A DNA stretch of 64,000 nt from CAWIMX01 sp963792785 (lineage in GTDB: Bacteria; Acidobacteriota; Vicinamibacteria; Vicinamibacterales; CAVVIG01): positions 186,001 through 250,000 of the forward strand of contig CAWBXO010000002.1 in the NCBI GenBank assembly GCA_963792785.1, in the 5' to 3' direction. The stretch's first letter is position 1, and every line of letters starts with the position of its first letter. This document shows, in pieces, positions 11,944 to 21,171 of this stretch. The notes under the pieces are model-generated. The model was not told where the DNA came from. It ran no database searches and saw only the letters and a program-made list of their open reading frames with translations. The position numbers and the translations under genes were made by a program.

Positions 11944-12911
11944 CGCCCCCGCGGCGCGGGCGGCGGCGCCATCTCCGGCGTCACGAACCCGACGTTTGTC
12001 CCCTTGGACAACATGCTGAAGAAGAGAAACACCTTCTCCATGTGCCCGGCGCCGCGGCGGATCCAGAACTCGTGATCCATGCCGGGGAACTCCAGGTAGA
12101 CGTGCGGCGCGCCCACGGCCTCGAGCGCGAGCACCGCGCGCCGTGACGTCGCCACCGGCACGATGGAGTCCTTGTCGCCGTGCATCACGAGCATCGGGAT
12201 CGACTTGTACTTCTCCGCGGCCGCCGCGTCCGCGATGCCGCCGGCGCCCGAGATCGGCGCCAGCCCGGCCCAGATGTCGTTGTACTTGCCGCCGAGATAG
12301 TACGTGCCGTACCCGCCGAGCGAATGCCCCATCAGGAAGATGCGATCGGCATCGATGTTGTACTCGCCGCGAATGCGCGTCAGCAGGGTCATCGCGTCCC
12401 GCTCTGAGAGGTCGCTGGCCGCGCTGCCGCGGCCGCCCCAGCCGGCCGTCACGCTGTACCCCATCGGTGCGACCACGATGAACCCGAACCGCTCGGCGAG
12501 ATCGGTGGTTCCGTCGAACAGGATCTGCTGCAGCGGCGTGATGTTCAGGCCGTGCAGATCGACGATGAGCGGCGACGGACGCGCGCGATCGTAGGTCGTC
12601 GGCACGAACAGCGTGTACGGCATGTCCGCGTCCGCGTCCGCAAAGTGATACGTGCATTCCTGAATGCGCCGCTGCGTCGCGGTGAGCGGCGGCTGCGCGG
12701 ATCGCGGAATGCCCTGAAAGCCGCGCGAGATGTCAGGCGCCGGGATGCCCGGCAGCGGCGTGCCGTCGTGGCCGATGTTCGGCGGGCCGGCGCTCGCGTC
12801 AGCGTGCTCCACAGTCAGCGGGGCGCAGACCGCGCCCGCCGCCGGTTGGGCCGAAGCCGTCACCGCCGCCGCGAAGATCGCCAGTGCCGCGAGCGCCATG
12901 GATGTCTTCAT
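11940..12911 (-). CDS. secreted esterase of the PHB-depolymerase/feruloyl-esterase type
   Basis: The ATG at 12911 gives a clean signal peptide (MKTSMALAALAIFAAAVTASAQ); longer in-frame starts lack one. Alpha/beta-hydrolase core: oxyanion region LIVDLHGLN, nucleophile GHSLGGYG, acid in HGDKDSIVP, histidine in FPGMDHEFW. It shares its layout (RIFLMGHSLGG-YGTYYLGGKYNDIWAGLAPISGA) with the product at 28644-29483, so the two are paralogues. Predicted to cleave ester bonds in extracellular polymers or plant-derived esters; the exact substrate cannot be read from sequence. Confidence 0.83.
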   Translation of the reverse strand: MKTSMALAALAIFAAAVTASAQPAAGAVCAPLTVEHADASAGPPNIGHDGTPLPGIPAPDISRGFQGIPRSAQPPLTATQRRIQECTYHFADADADMPYTLFVPTTYDRARPSPLIVDLHGLNITPLQQILFDGTTDLAERFGFIVVAPMGYSVTAGWGGRGSAASDLSERDAMTLLTRIRGEYNIDADRIFLMGHSLGGYGTYYLGGKYNDIWAGLAPISGAGGIADAAAAEKYKSIPMLVMHGDKDSIVPVATSRRAVLALEAVGAPHVYLEFPGMDHEFWIRRGAGHMEKVFLFFSMLSKGTNVGFVTPEMAPPPAPRGR

Positions 12912-13023
12912 GGCCCGGCATTCTGTCACAGCCTCGGGCTTGAACCATGCCCGATCGATTCCGACACGCGGCGAGTCTCGTAAAGAAGCCCCTGCTCCCC
13001 AGAGCGGCAGAGTACACTCGCCA

Positions 13024-13626
13024 ATGGGGCCCATGCGCCGAACGCTCGTCGTCTCGCTGGCGATTGCGGCAGGACTGTTCACGGCGCAGCGGATCGGCTG
13101 GGGCGCCCAGCGCGACAGTCCAGAGTCCTACATTCCCGTCAGCCTGGACGGCCTTGCGGTCCACACCTGCCGCGTCGACGTCGGCGGCGCGAGCACATGC
13201 GGCCCCGGGACGACGGGACCGGGGCCGTCTGACTCCGTCCGCCTCGGCCTGGCGATGATGACCGCCGCCGGCCTCACCGGGTCCAACGACACGCGATGGG
13301 AGTACGTCGTGTACGGCGCGACGGGCACTTCGTGCCTCGATGAAGGCGCGAGCATCGGCGCCATGCGCACGCAGCCAGGCGTCTCCCAGGGCGTCCGGGA
13401 AGAGCTGGCGGCGGTGACCCGCGCTGAGTCTTCACCTCTCCGCAAGGCCGACGTCCCGGGGCTCGAGCTGTATGTCGGCCACTTGCCGGGCGAGGGCTGC
13501 ACCGTGGCGATCGGGTATCCGAATGACAGCACGGTGCTTGTGACGCTCACCGGGAAGGACGATTGGGCGCGCGCCACGCGGACCATCGAATCGATGCTCG
13601 GAGCCGCCTCCGGCACGCAACCGTAA
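13024..13626 (+). CDS. secreted protein of unknown function
   Basis: About 200 residues, a signal peptide (RTLVVSLAIAAGLFTAQ) and four cysteines that could form two disulfides (HTC-RVD, TCGPG, TSCLDEG, GEGCTV). Start is either ATG 13024 or 13033; neither has a strong ribosome site. It is followed 20 bases later by the OmpA-like gene, suggesting cotranscription. No family recognised. Confidence 0.65.
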   Translation: MGPMRRTLVVSLAIAAGLFTAQRIGWGAQRDSPESYIPVSLDGLAVHTCRVDVGGASTCGPGTTGPGPSDSVRLGLAMMTAAGLTGSNDTRWEYVVYGATGTSCLDEGASIGAMRTQPGVSQGVREELAAVTRAESSPLRKADVPGLELYVGHLPGEGCTVAIGYPNDSTVLVTLTGKDDWARATRTIESMLGAASGTQP

Positions 13627-13645
13627 CGACTTGAAGGAAACAGCC

Positions 13646-14540
13646 ATGACGCGACCTCTCATCGCCGGAGTATTCTTGACCGCGGCGTGTCTCGCCGCGT
13701 CAGCCACGGCCCAGACGCCGCCCGGGCATCCGCTCATCCCCGCATATCCCGGCTCGGACGTGGACCAGGCCCCGGAGGTGTCGGCGTTCGACGAATTCGA
13801 TCTGCCAACCGGGCCGAGCAAGGACGGCCAGATGTCGGCGTCGCAGCACCTCGAGGGGAAGGTGACGATCTTCGCCTACCGTAATCCCGACGGCCGTTCG
13901 ACACTCGAGATCTTCAGGAACTACGAGGCGGGGTTGAAAGACGCGGGCTTTGCGACGCTCTTCACGTGCCGGGGCGACCAGTGCGGCGGGCAAATCGGCC
14001 TCAAGGGCCTCGGATACCTGCCCGAGAGCGACGACGCCCGATACCTGGCCGTCAAGCTCGCGCGCCCGGAGGGCGACATCTACGTCGGGATGCACGTGCA
14101 GTCCCTCACCACCCGGGTCGTCGTCGTCGAGTTGAAGCGGATGGAGGCGGGACTCGTGACGGTCTCGGCGGACTCACTCGACAAGGATTTCACGCGCGTC
14201 GGACACGTCGCGGTGTACGAAATCCTGTTCGACACGGGCAAGGCGGATTCTCAAGCCCGCGTCCGACGCGGCCCTGACCGAAATCGCTTCGCTGCTCGCG
14301 CGGAGTCCCGCCCTGAAGCTGTACGTGGTCGGCCACACCGACAACGTGGGCGGGCTCGCGCAGAACGTGGACCTCTCGAAGCGGCGCGCCCAGGCGGTCG
14401 TGCTGGCGCTCACGACAACGCACAAGGTGGCCGCGGCGCGGCTTCAAGCCGACGGCGTCGGACCTCTCGCGCCGGTCGCCGGCAACGAGGAGGAGGCCGG
14501 CCGCGCGAAGAACCGGCGCGTGGAACTGGTCAAGCAGTAG
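13646..14540 (+). CDS. OmpA-family outer membrane protein with peptidoglycan-binding C-domain (frameshifted)
   Basis: ATG 13646 follows a GAAGGA site; signal peptide ends ASATAQ. The N-domain (~190 aa) includes DGRSTLEIFRNYEAGLKDAGF and CRGDQCG and ends YEILFDTGKAD. The frame then breaks: a surplus T near 14250 in GGATTCTC. Removing it gives DLKPASDAALTEIASLL and the full OmpA C-terminal fold, including VVGHTDNVG, SKRRAQAVV and NRRVEL. These motifs bind peptidoglycan diaminopimelate. The fold thus anchors the protein to the cell wall; the N-domain role is unknown. Read unedited, the first frame continues into the next gene, which is an artefact. Confidence 0.82.
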
Positions 14541-14587
14541 GGATTCCATTCGACGTTTCGAGCCGGCCTGGACCATACTTTGGCCCC

Positions 14588-16019
14588 ATGGATCTCGCGC
14601 ACCCGATCCCGCTGGCGATCCTTGCGGCCTACATCATCCTCACCCTCGGCATCGGCAACCTGGTGCTGCGGAAACGCCTCGGCTCCGATCACTTTCTCGT
14701 CGCCGCGCGCGCCCTGCCCCTCACGCTCGTCGTCGCCGTGGTGGGCGGCGACATGCTGGGCGGGGCCTCGACGGTCGGCGTCAGCCAGCGCGGGTACACC
14801 GACGGGCTGTCGGCCGCGGTCTTCAACTTCTCCGTCGGTATCGCCTTCTTCGTCTTCGCGGCGACGATGGCCGCGCGCTACCGGCGGATGCACGCGATCA
14901 CGGTGCCCGAGATCGTCGGCCGGCTGTTCGATCGGCGCACGCGGACGCTCGCGGCCGTCGTGATCGCGATCGCCTACTTCGTGATCGGCGTCAGCCAGAT
15001 CATCGCGGCCGGCGCGCTGCTCTCGCCGCTGGTCGGCATCAGCGTCTTCACGGGCGACCTCATCGCCACCGCGGTGTTCTTCGCCATCGTCGTCGCCGGC
15101 GGCCTGCACTCGATCGCCCTCGTGAACGTCGTCCAGCTCGTGGTGATGCTCGGCGGCGCGCTCGTCAGCATGCTCTTCGCGGCGCAGTTCATCGGCGGCA
15201 GCGTGTCGGCCGGCTTCCACCGCCTCTGGACCGAGCTGCCACCGTCGGTACTGGAGCCTCAACCCGGGGAACCCGCTGACGCAGGCGGGCGAGATGCTGG
15301 GCACGATCTTCAACCTCTTCGCCGCGCAGGCCGCGATCACCGGCATCTTCGCGGCGAAGGACGCCGACACGGCCGTGAAAGGCGCGTGGCTCACCGGCGT
15401 GATGTTCGTGTTCGTCGGCGTGCCGTTCGCGATCATCGGCATGGCCGCGCGCCTGCATTTCGGCGCGGACCTGCCGGGCGGCCTGCAGGCGGCGCCGGCC
15501 ATGATCCTCGCGCTCAATCCGGTGGTCGCGAGCATCGGCCTCTGCGGCCTCTTCGCGGCGATCGTGTCGACCGGACCGCTCTGCTTCCTCGCGCCGGTCC
15601 AGATCTTCCTGCGCGACGTCATCGGCCATCGCGAGCTGACGGATCGCCAGCGGCTCGTCCTCTCGCGCGTGCTCGGCGGCATCGTCCTGCTCATCGGCCT
15701 CGCCGCGGCCACGACCTTCGTCGAGATCCTCAACGTCACGATCTGGGCCTACGCGTTCCGCGCGGGCATCGCCGTGCTCATGCTGAGCGTCGTCTACCTC
15801 GGCACGAGCCGCGTGTCGGAGACCGGCGCGTTCTACGGCCTGCTCGTCGGGGCGTTGATGTTCGTCGTATGGACGCTCGCGGGCACGCCGCTCGGCATCC
15901 ACGTGGCGATCCCGAGCATGACCGCGAACTTCGCGACGACCCTGATCGTGTCGCGGATCAGCCCGCGGCGGCGCCAGTGGGACGCCGCCACCCAGGCCGC
16001 GATTCACCCGGCGGGCTGA
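14588..16019 (+). CDS. sodium:solute symporter family transporter (frameshifted)
   Basis: ATG 14588. About 476 residues after correction, with roughly 12-13 hydrophobic helices. SSS-family hallmarks include the FLVAARALPLTLVVAVVGGDMLGGAST region (TM2) and GLSAAVFNFSVGIAFF, with a late LCGLFAAIVSTGPLCFLAPVQIFLRD segment. The frame shifts near 15245 by one surplus base; corrected reading passes through YWSLNPGNPLTQAGEMLG. Couples sodium (or proton) entry to uptake of a small solute in the inner membrane; the substrate is not deducible. Lies 47 bases after the OmpA-like gene. Confidence 0.85.
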
Positions 16020-16070
16020 CCCGCCGGCGCCCGGCCTGATATAACAAGGACGCTTACACAAGGAGGACCC

Positions 16071-16466
16071 ATGATCACGATCCACCCACGCGCTCGTCTC
16101 TTCCTCGGCGCCACGCTGGTCGCCGGCCTGTCGATCGCCTGCGGCCCCGCCGCCCAGCCGGAATCGGCCGCACCCGCGCCGGAAACCGCCGCGCCGGCCG
16201 CCGCCGCCGCGCCCGCCCGCGAGGGCGAACATGTCTTCAAGGGCCGCGTCACGGCGGTCGATGCGTCCGCGAAGAGCCTCACGGTCGACAGCGAGGACGT
16301 ACAAGGCTGGATGATGGGGATGACCATGTCGTACTCGGCCGACAAGGACGACGTGTACACGACCGTGAAGCCGGGCGATCAGATCACCGCGAAGGTCTAC
16401 GACGGCGACTTCAAGACGCTGTACGACGTGCAGGTCGCGCCGGCAACCGACGCGCCGGCGAAGTAG
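16071..16466 (+). CDS. lipoprotein with CusF-like copper-binding domain
   Basis: AAGGAGG sits 5 bases before ATG 16071. The N-terminus ends in a lipobox (GLSIAC, Cys near residue 24), followed by an Ala/Pro-rich linker. The ~75-residue C-domain resembles CusF, a small beta-barrel metallochaperone. VQGWMMGMTMSYS matches the CusF W-x-x-M-x-M copper(I) site, in which Trp caps the metal and two methionines bind it. The usual upstream histidine is less clear; GEHVFKGRV offers a candidate. Likely holds Cu(I) or Ag(I) at the periplasmic face. No copper pump is next to it. Confidence 0.72.
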   Translation: MITIHPRARLFLGATLVAGLSIACGPAAQPESAAPAPETAAPAAAAAPAREGEHVFKGRVTAVDASAKSLTVDSEDVQGWMMGMTMSYSADKDDVYTTVKPGDQITAKVYDGDFKTLYDVQVAPATDAPAK

Positions 16467-16472
16467 GCGCCC

Positions 16473-17321
16473 ATGGCGAACTCACGCACGATTCTGATCA
16501 CCGGCGCCACCGGGCAGCAGGGCGGCGCCACGCTCCGCGCGCTCGAAGGCAAGGGCTTCGGCCTGCGCGCGATGACGCGCACGCCGGGCAGCGACGCCGC
16601 GCGTGCGCTGGCCGCCCGCGGCGTCGAGATCGTGCAGGGCGAACTGGACGACGCGGAGTCGCTGAAGAAGGCGCTGGCCGGCGCGTGGGGCGTGTTCGCC
16701 GTGCAGAACACGTGGACGGCCGGCGTCGAGGGCGAGGAAGCGCAGGGCAAGCGCATCGCCAAGGCCGCGCGCGAGGCCGGCATCCAGCACTACGTGTACT
16801 CGTCGGTGGAGTCGGCCAATCGTCAGACCGGCATCCCGCACTTCGACAACAAGTTCCGCGTCGAGGAGACGGTGCGCGGCCTCGCGTTCCCGTCGTACGT
16901 GATCGTGCGCCCGGTGTTCTTCATGGAGAACCTGCCGTCGCCCTGGTTCCTGAACGGCGACAACCTCGCGACGGCCATGAAGCCGACGACGGTGCTGCAG
17001 ATGATCGCGGTCGCCGACATCGGGAAGCACGCGGCCCGGGCGTTCATCGAGGCCGAGAAGCTCAACGGACAGGCGATTAATCTCGCGGGCGATCAGATGA
17101 CGATGCCGGAGGCCGCGCGCGTCCTCGGCGCCGCGCTGGGCCGGACGATCACGTTCGTGCAGATTCCGATCGCGGAGGTGCGGAAGAACAGCGAGGACTT
17201 CGCGCTGATGCTGGAGTGGTTCGATCGCGTGGGGTACGACGTGGACATCCCGGCGCTGGCGCGCGAGTCCGGCATTGCGCCGACCTCGCTCCAGGCGTGG
17301 GCCGCGACGCTCCGGCAGTGA
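16473..17321 (+). CDS. NmrA-like NAD(P)-binding protein
   Basis: 282 residues of an atypical short-chain dehydrogenase. The N-terminal GATGQQGGATL is the NmrA-type dinucleotide loop, followed by RTPGS. HYVYSSVESANR and VIVRPVFFMENL are typical of the NmrA/HSCARG group. The canonical YxxxK pair is absent, so it may act as a redox sensor or as a reductase for small carbonyls. It starts 6 bases after the CusF-like gene and probably shares its transcript. Confidence 0.85.
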   Translation: MANSRTILITGATGQQGGATLRALEGKGFGLRAMTRTPGSDAARALAARGVEIVQGELDDAESLKKALAGAWGVFAVQNTWTAGVEGEEAQGKRIAKAAREAGIQHYVYSSVESANRQTGIPHFDNKFRVEETVRGLAFPSYVIVRPVFFMENLPSPWFLNGDNLATAMKPTTVLQMIAVADIGKHAARAFIEAEKLNGQAINLAGDQMTMPEAARVLGAALGRTITFVQIPIAEVRKNSEDFALMLEWFDRVGYDVDIPALARESGIAPTSLQAWAATLRQ

Positions 17322-17326
17322 TGCCG

Positions 17327-17342
17327 GGGCGCCGCGGCGCCC
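17327..17342. terminator. perfect 16-bp GC palindrome between convergent genes
   Basis: GGGCGCCGCGGCGCCC lies between the NmrA-like stop (17321) and the stop of the convergent histone-like gene (17346). It can fold as a hairpin from either strand. No U-run follows, so factor-independent termination is plausible but not certain. Confidence 0.5.
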
Positions 17343-17345
17343 GAC

Positions 17346-17735
17346 CTACTTCTTCTTTCCGGCTTTCTTCTTCTTCTTCGCGGCCGCCTTGCGCTTCGGC
17401 GCGGCCTTCTTCTTCGCGGCCGCCTTCTTCACCTTGCGCTTCACGGCCTTCTTCGCCGGCTTCGTCTTCTTCGCCGGCTTCTTCTTGGCGGGCTTCTTCC
17501 TCGCCGCCGCCTTCGGCGCGGCCTTCGCCGCGACGGGCTTCGGCGCGGCGGGCTGCCTCGGGGGCGCCGACGGGCGTACGCGCGCGCCGCCGCTCATGCG
17601 GCTGGCGGGCTCGGCGATCTCGGGCTCGAGATCGATTTCGTCCGGCACCGTGTATTCCACGTCCGTGATCGTCACTTCTTCCTCGATCACGGCGTCTTCC
17701 GGCAGGTCCATCCCGTCGTCAAAGTCGTCTTGCAT
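17346..17735 (-). CDS. lysine/alanine-rich histone H1-like protein
   Basis: The ATG at 17735 follows a GGAGAGG site. The first ~50 residues are strongly acidic (DDFDDGMDLPEDAVIEEEV). The last ~75 are almost only Lys, Ala, Pro and Arg (PAKKKPAKKTKPAKKAVKRK), as in eukaryotic H1 tails and bacterial histone-like DNA-binding tails. The basic half should bind DNA without specificity. The acidic head could regulate binding or recruit partners. Composition alone supports the call; there is no globular domain. Confidence 0.72.
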   Translation of the reverse strand: MQDDFDDGMDLPEDAVIEEEVTITDVEYTVPDEIDLEPEIAEPASRMSGGARVRPSAPPRQPAAPKPVAAKAAPKAAARKKPAKKKPAKKTKPAKKAVKRKVKKAAAKKKAAPKRKAAAKKKKKAGKKK

Positions 17736-17797
17736 GGCCACCTCTCCGGGCAAGTCTGTCCAACCTCGGGGCGGGCGTCAAGAGACTCCGGCGGGCG

Positions 17798-19204
17798 TCA
17801 CCCGGCCGTGTAGAGGTCCAGCACCCGGTTGATGGCACGCCGGCAGACCGGGCAGAACGGCACCAGGTCGCGGGTGAACATGATGCAGTCTTCCGACGGC
17901 CGGTAGTAGCCGCGTTCCAGGTAGTTGGCGCCCTCGAAGGCCCCCACGCGGCCGGCGTACGGGCCGGTCGCCAGGAGCGCCGTGTCGCGCGCCTGCTGCT
18001 GCCGGAACAGGACGTCGATCTCGGACTCCGGCCGGTCCGCCTTCCGGAGCCCCTCCCGCTCGGCCTGCGCCGCTTCCGTGTTCCGGTCGAACTCGTCCTT
18101 GGGCCAGGGCGTCGGCAGCGGCACGTCCGCGCCCACGAGGTCCTTCCATTTCAGGTTGGCGGGATCGAGCAGGGCCGTGACGTTCGGCTCCCACGGCTCC
18201 TCGAGGTGCTCGGGCGGCAGGTACGCCACCTGCGATGTGTAGTACTCGTCGGCGAGTCCCGCGAGGTGGTGGCCGAACTCGTGGATGAAGATGTACGGCG
18301 CCCAGACGCTGTCGGCCGCGACCGTGCTGTAGAGATTGAAGATCCCGCCGCCGCCGTACGTCGAGCTGTTTGTCAGGATCTCGACGACGTCGTACGGCGC
18401 GTGCGCGGCGATCTCGCGGAACCGGCGGTTCTCGAACGTCAGCACGTAGCGCTCGGTGCCGAAGGCGTCGTACGTGGCGCCGATCGGCGACCGCCGGTAG
18501 ATGTGCTGCGACGGTCGCGAAATGCCGGACTCCGCCGCCGCCGGCACGAGGCCCCACACGTTGATGTCCCCGCGGCGCTCCTTGAACGGTGACGTCGAGA
18601 AGAACGTGTCCAGCAGCCGCCGCGCGTCGCGCTCGAACTTGCCGCGCTCGGCCGCCGTGTAGCCGTCGCCGAGGATCAGCAGGTCCAGCTTCGAGCCCGG
18701 ATCGCCGCTGTCCTGCAACGCGATCAGGGGGCCGGCGCCGTCGTCGGACGCGCCGCGATCGACGAACATGTCCGACGGGTCGAGCGTGAACCGCCAGATC
18801 TCCTGGAAGGCGTTGTGCGCGTCGCGCTTCATCAGGACGATCGCCACCGGGCCCTCGGGCTCCGGGAAGCGGAGCGACTCGGAGAACGTGCGGTTCATCG
18901 ACTGCGCCTCGGCGGTCGTTTCCCATTCGCCGTAGATCGACGCGAAGCCGCGCGAGTAGAGGATCCGCGCGCTCGCCGGATCGACCACCTCGAAGAGGTA
19001 CTTGCCCAGGTCGGTGCGATCGACGGGCTGCGCCGGGTTGCCGGGCCACTCCAGCGGCTCGACGACGACGCGGTCGAGGCTGAAGCGCTCGTCCGTGGCG
19101 TTGCCGGTGTGGTAGTAGTCCACGCGCATCGTTCGCGGCGCGGCGGATGCCGCGAGCGGTGCGGCCAGCAGCAGGATCGTCAGGACGGCCGCGCGGCGCG
19201 CCAT
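17798..19204 (-). CDS. secreted M64 family zinc metallopeptidase
   Basis: ATG 19204 gives a signal peptide (RRAAVLTILLLAAPLAASAA). An N-terminal M64 domain is followed by a catalytic domain starting LDLLILGDGYTAAERGKFE. The zinc site is IFIHEFGHHLAGLADEYY (HExxH plus downstream Asp/Glu), the pattern of IgA peptidase M64. Later CPVCRRAIN forms a possible disulfide or metal site. The length, 468 aa, is normal. Probably degrades extracellular protein. The Nudix gene upstream ends inside the first 25 bases of this gene. Confidence 0.88.
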   Translation of the reverse strand: MARRAAVLTILLLAAPLAASAAPRTMRVDYYHTGNATDERFSLDRVVVEPLEWPGNPAQPVDRTDLGKYLFEVVDPASARILYSRGFASIYGEWETTAEAQSMNRTFSESLRFPEPEGPVAIVLMKRDAHNAFQEIWRFTLDPSDMFVDRGASDDGAGPLIALQDSGDPGSKLDLLILGDGYTAAERGKFERDARRLLDTFFSTSPFKERRGDINVWGLVPAAAESGISRPSQHIYRRSPIGATYDAFGTERYVLTFENRRFREIAAHAPYDVVEILTNSSTYGGGGIFNLYSTVAADSVWAPYIFIHEFGHHLAGLADEYYTSQVAYLPPEHLEEPWEPNVTALLDPANLKWKDLVGADVPLPTPWPKDEFDRNTEAAQAEREGLRKADRPESEIDVLFRQQQARDTALLATGPYAGRVGAFEGANYLERGYYRPSEDCIMFTRDLVPFCPVCRRAINRVLDLYTAG

Positions 19205-20043
19205 GTCCCCTCCTTCTTCAGAAACCGGGTTTCCTTCGGCGGCGCGTCCGGCCACTCGCCCGGGAACGCCGGATCGCCGGGCAGCAGCACCACGCGCTCG
19301 CCGTCGACGTCCGTCACGTGCGGCTCGCGGCGATGGACCGGCCGGCCCGCGGCCCAGTCGAGCGCCGCGCCGGCCGAGTCGAACGGCTCCAGCTCACGCA
19401 GCGACGTCCACGTCGGCGGCGGCAGCACGATCTCGCCGCGCTCGGAGCGGGCGATCGCGTCGGCGGGCCGGATCCACATGCTCTCGGTCGTCTCGGTGTC
19501 GTCGTGCACGGGACGCTGATCGGGCGGCATGGGCGCCAGGAAGAACCGCGTGTCGAAGCGGCGGATGTCGAGCGGCGGCGTGACCCAGTGCGCGAACGGC
19601 ACGAAGGCGTCGAGCGCGAGGCGAAGCCGCTCGCCGCGGATCAGATCGGGGAACCGCCGCGTGCCCTTGTGCACGTCGGTGCGAAAGGCCGTGTAGCGCG
19701 CGTGCGCGGCGGGATCGCCGAGCCGCGCGAACGCGCCGTCCGGATCGCGGGCGACGAGCACGCCGGCCTCCTCGAAGAGCTCGCGCGCCGCCGCCACGAA
19801 GAATGCCGCGGCGTCGGGCTCGGGCACGCCGGGCAGCCGCGCGGCCGTCGTGCCCGCCCCGTCGCACCAGTCATCCCCCGCCACGTCCCGGTCGCCCGCG
19901 TCGACGCGGCCGCCGGGAAAGACGTACGCGCCCGCCATGAACTCGTTGCCCTGGTGGCGGCGCACCATGAACACTTCGGGGCCGCCCGGCGCGTCGCGCA
20001 GCACGAGCACCGTGGACGCGGGACGGAGCGCCGTGTCGGGCAC
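19180..20043 (-). CDS. Nudix hydrolase (NUDT7/8/19-like)
   Basis: Starts at GTG 20043. After a VLVLRDAPGGPEVFMVRR strand comes MAGAYVFPGGRVDAGD and a long insertion. The Nudix box core, AAARELFEEAGVLV, comes next, with the REx2EE metal ligands. This long-insertion arrangement is typical of the coenzyme A/NADH-type relatives that hydrolyse X-linked nucleoside diphosphates. Cytoplasmic. It overlaps the following peptidase gene by 25 bases, so expression is likely coupled, although the products act in different compartments. Confidence 0.85.
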   Translation of the reverse strand: MPDTALRPASTVLVLRDAPGGPEVFMVRRHQGNEFMAGAYVFPGGRVDAGDRDVAGDDWCDGAGTTAARLPGVPEPDAAAFFVAAARELFEEAGVLVARDPDGAFARLGDPAAHARYTAFRTDVHKGTRRFPDLIRGERLRLALDAFVPFAHWVTPPLDIRRFDTRFFLAPMPPDQRPVHDDTETTESMWIRPADAIARSERGEIVLPPPTWTSLRELEPFDSAGAALDWAAGRPVHRREPHVTDVDGERVVLLPGDPAFPGEWPDAPPKETRFLKKEGTWRAARPS

Positions 20044-20055
20044 GATCGAAGAATA

Positions 20056-20895
20056 TCACCCCGCAAAGAGCGACCGGCCCGTCAACTCGCGATGGTCGAG
20101 GCCCGCCGCGCGATCCAGCTTCGCGACGATCGGCGGAAGCGCCGCGGCAAACCGCCATTCGTCGGCGCGCCCGCCCGCCGCCTCGAACGCGCGGCGCCAC
20201 GCATTCCACCACGGCGCGGCCGACCGCGCGATCGGCTCGACCACGAGCACCCGATCGCCGCGACTGGCGCGCTCGAGGAGCTGCGGCAGCAGCGCCGATC
20301 GCGCCGCCTCCTCCAGCTCGTTCACGGCGAACGCCGCGACGAACGACGCCGGCTCCCGCGGCAGCTTCCGCTCGCCGACCTTCGCGCGCTCCGTGCGCGC
20401 GCGCAGGCCGAACGCGCGATAGGTCCGCGCGGCTTCCTCGAGGGCCCAGGGATGCAAGTCGATGCCGACGACCTGCGGGGACCGGCGGCAGGCGGACGCC
20501 CACGCCGCGCCGGCGGCGCCGGTGCCGCAGCCGAGATCCACGATCGTCCGCTGCCCCTCGAGCGCGTGGGGCAGCTGCGACGCGATCTCGCGGACGAGCA
20601 GGAAATGCAGCGGACCGTAGAACAGCGCGAACGCCGCGCGCTTGCCCGCGCCGGCGAGCGCCGCCCCGCGCGCGATCGTGCTCCGCCGCTCCACGTACGC
20701 GGACGACAGCGCCCGCAGCGCGCGCGACACCTCGGGGAATGTGAGATCGGCCAGATGCCTCGTTTCAAGATCTGCGATCCAGGCGGAGGGATCGCGACTG
20801 ACGACCTGGGACTCGCGACTGGCGCCCTGCGACTCGCGACTGGCGACCTGCGACTCGCGACTGGCGCCTTGCGCCTTGCGCCTTGCGACTACCAA
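20056..20895 (-). CDS. class I SAM-dependent methyltransferase
   Basis: Motif I TIVDLGCGTGAAG and motif II VVGIDLHPWAL show a Rossmann methyltransferase, with AVNELEEAARSAL and RVLVVEPIA at the post-motif positions. The start is uncertain. No ATG lies near the conserved region. A TTG at 20895 overlaps the upstream stop (TTGGTAG) and would translate a heptanucleotide repeat into an ASRESQV-rich N-terminus; otherwise a GTG within PEVSRAL would be used. The frame is open up to 20973. Substrate unknown. Confidence 0.75.
   Translation of the reverse strand: MVVARRKAQGASRESQVASRESQGASRESQVVSRDPSAWIADLETRHLADLTFPEVSRALRALSSAYVERRSTIARGAALAGAGKRAAFALFYGPLHFLLVREIASQLPHALEGQRTIVDLGCGTGAAGAAWASACRRSPQVVGIDLHPWALEEAARTYRAFGLRARTERAKVGERKLPREPASFVAAFAVNELEEAARSALLPQLLERASRGDRVLVVEPIARSAAPWWNAWRRAFEAAGGRADEWRFAAALPPIVAKLDRAAGLDHRELTGRSLFAG
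20796..20893. repeat. heptanucleotide tandem repeat, 14 units
   Basis: Fourteen consecutive 7-base units on the plus strand, dominated by GACTCGC, GACTGGC, GACCTGC and GCCTTGC. GACTCGC-GACTGGC alternates with a third unit, giving a 21-base super-period. It lies between the stop of the small upstream gene and the first conserved residues of the methyltransferase. Because 7 is not a multiple of 3, a unit gained or lost would shift the frame; three units would not. Confidence 0.9.
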
Positions 20896-21143
20896 TGGTT
20901 CGTCCAGCCCGCGCGCTGCAGGTCTTTGAGCTTCGTCGCGGCCTCCGCGACCGCCGGCTCGCGGTCCGGCCATCGGCGCGCGAACAGCAGCCGGTCGTCC
21001 CGGAAGTAGCGCAGCTCGACGGCGGGAACCTCGTCAAGCGTCAACAGGATGGCGTCGATGTGGCGGTGCTGCTTGCGCACCCGCCACAGCCGCTCGGCGT
21101 CGCCGGCCGGCAGGCCAGACAGGGAGTTCACGTCGCGCGCCAT
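20889..21143 (-). CDS. small conserved-looking protein of unknown function
   Basis: 84 residues, ATG 21143. Contains LPAGDAERLWRVRKQHRHIDAILL, then EVPAVELRYFRDDRLLFARRW and a helical end. No signal peptide or cysteines, so cytoplasmic. The coding style matches its neighbours and it fills the space between divergent genes, which supports it being real. It precedes the methyltransferase and may be cotranscribed with it. Family not recognised. Confidence 0.6.
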   Translation of the reverse strand: MARDVNSLSGLPAGDAERLWRVRKQHRHIDAILLTLDEVPAVELRYFRDDRLLFARRWPDREPAVAEAATKLKDLQRAGWTNHW

Positions 21144-21171
21144 CGCGCCCCGATCATACTAAGATCGCGAG

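Noticed and set aside
13631..16039. One long frame covering the OmpA-like and symporter genes
   Set aside because: It is an artefact of two frameshifts that happen to share a frame; each half loses its family motifs past the indel.
17346..17668. Ser/Ala- or Phe-rich plus-strand frames opposite the lysine-rich gene
   Set aside because: They are mirror images of Lys/Ala codons; the minus-strand protein has an acidic head and a ribosome site.
20796..20893. Possible CRISPR array
   Set aside because: Repeat unit is 7 bases without spacers, so not CRISPR.
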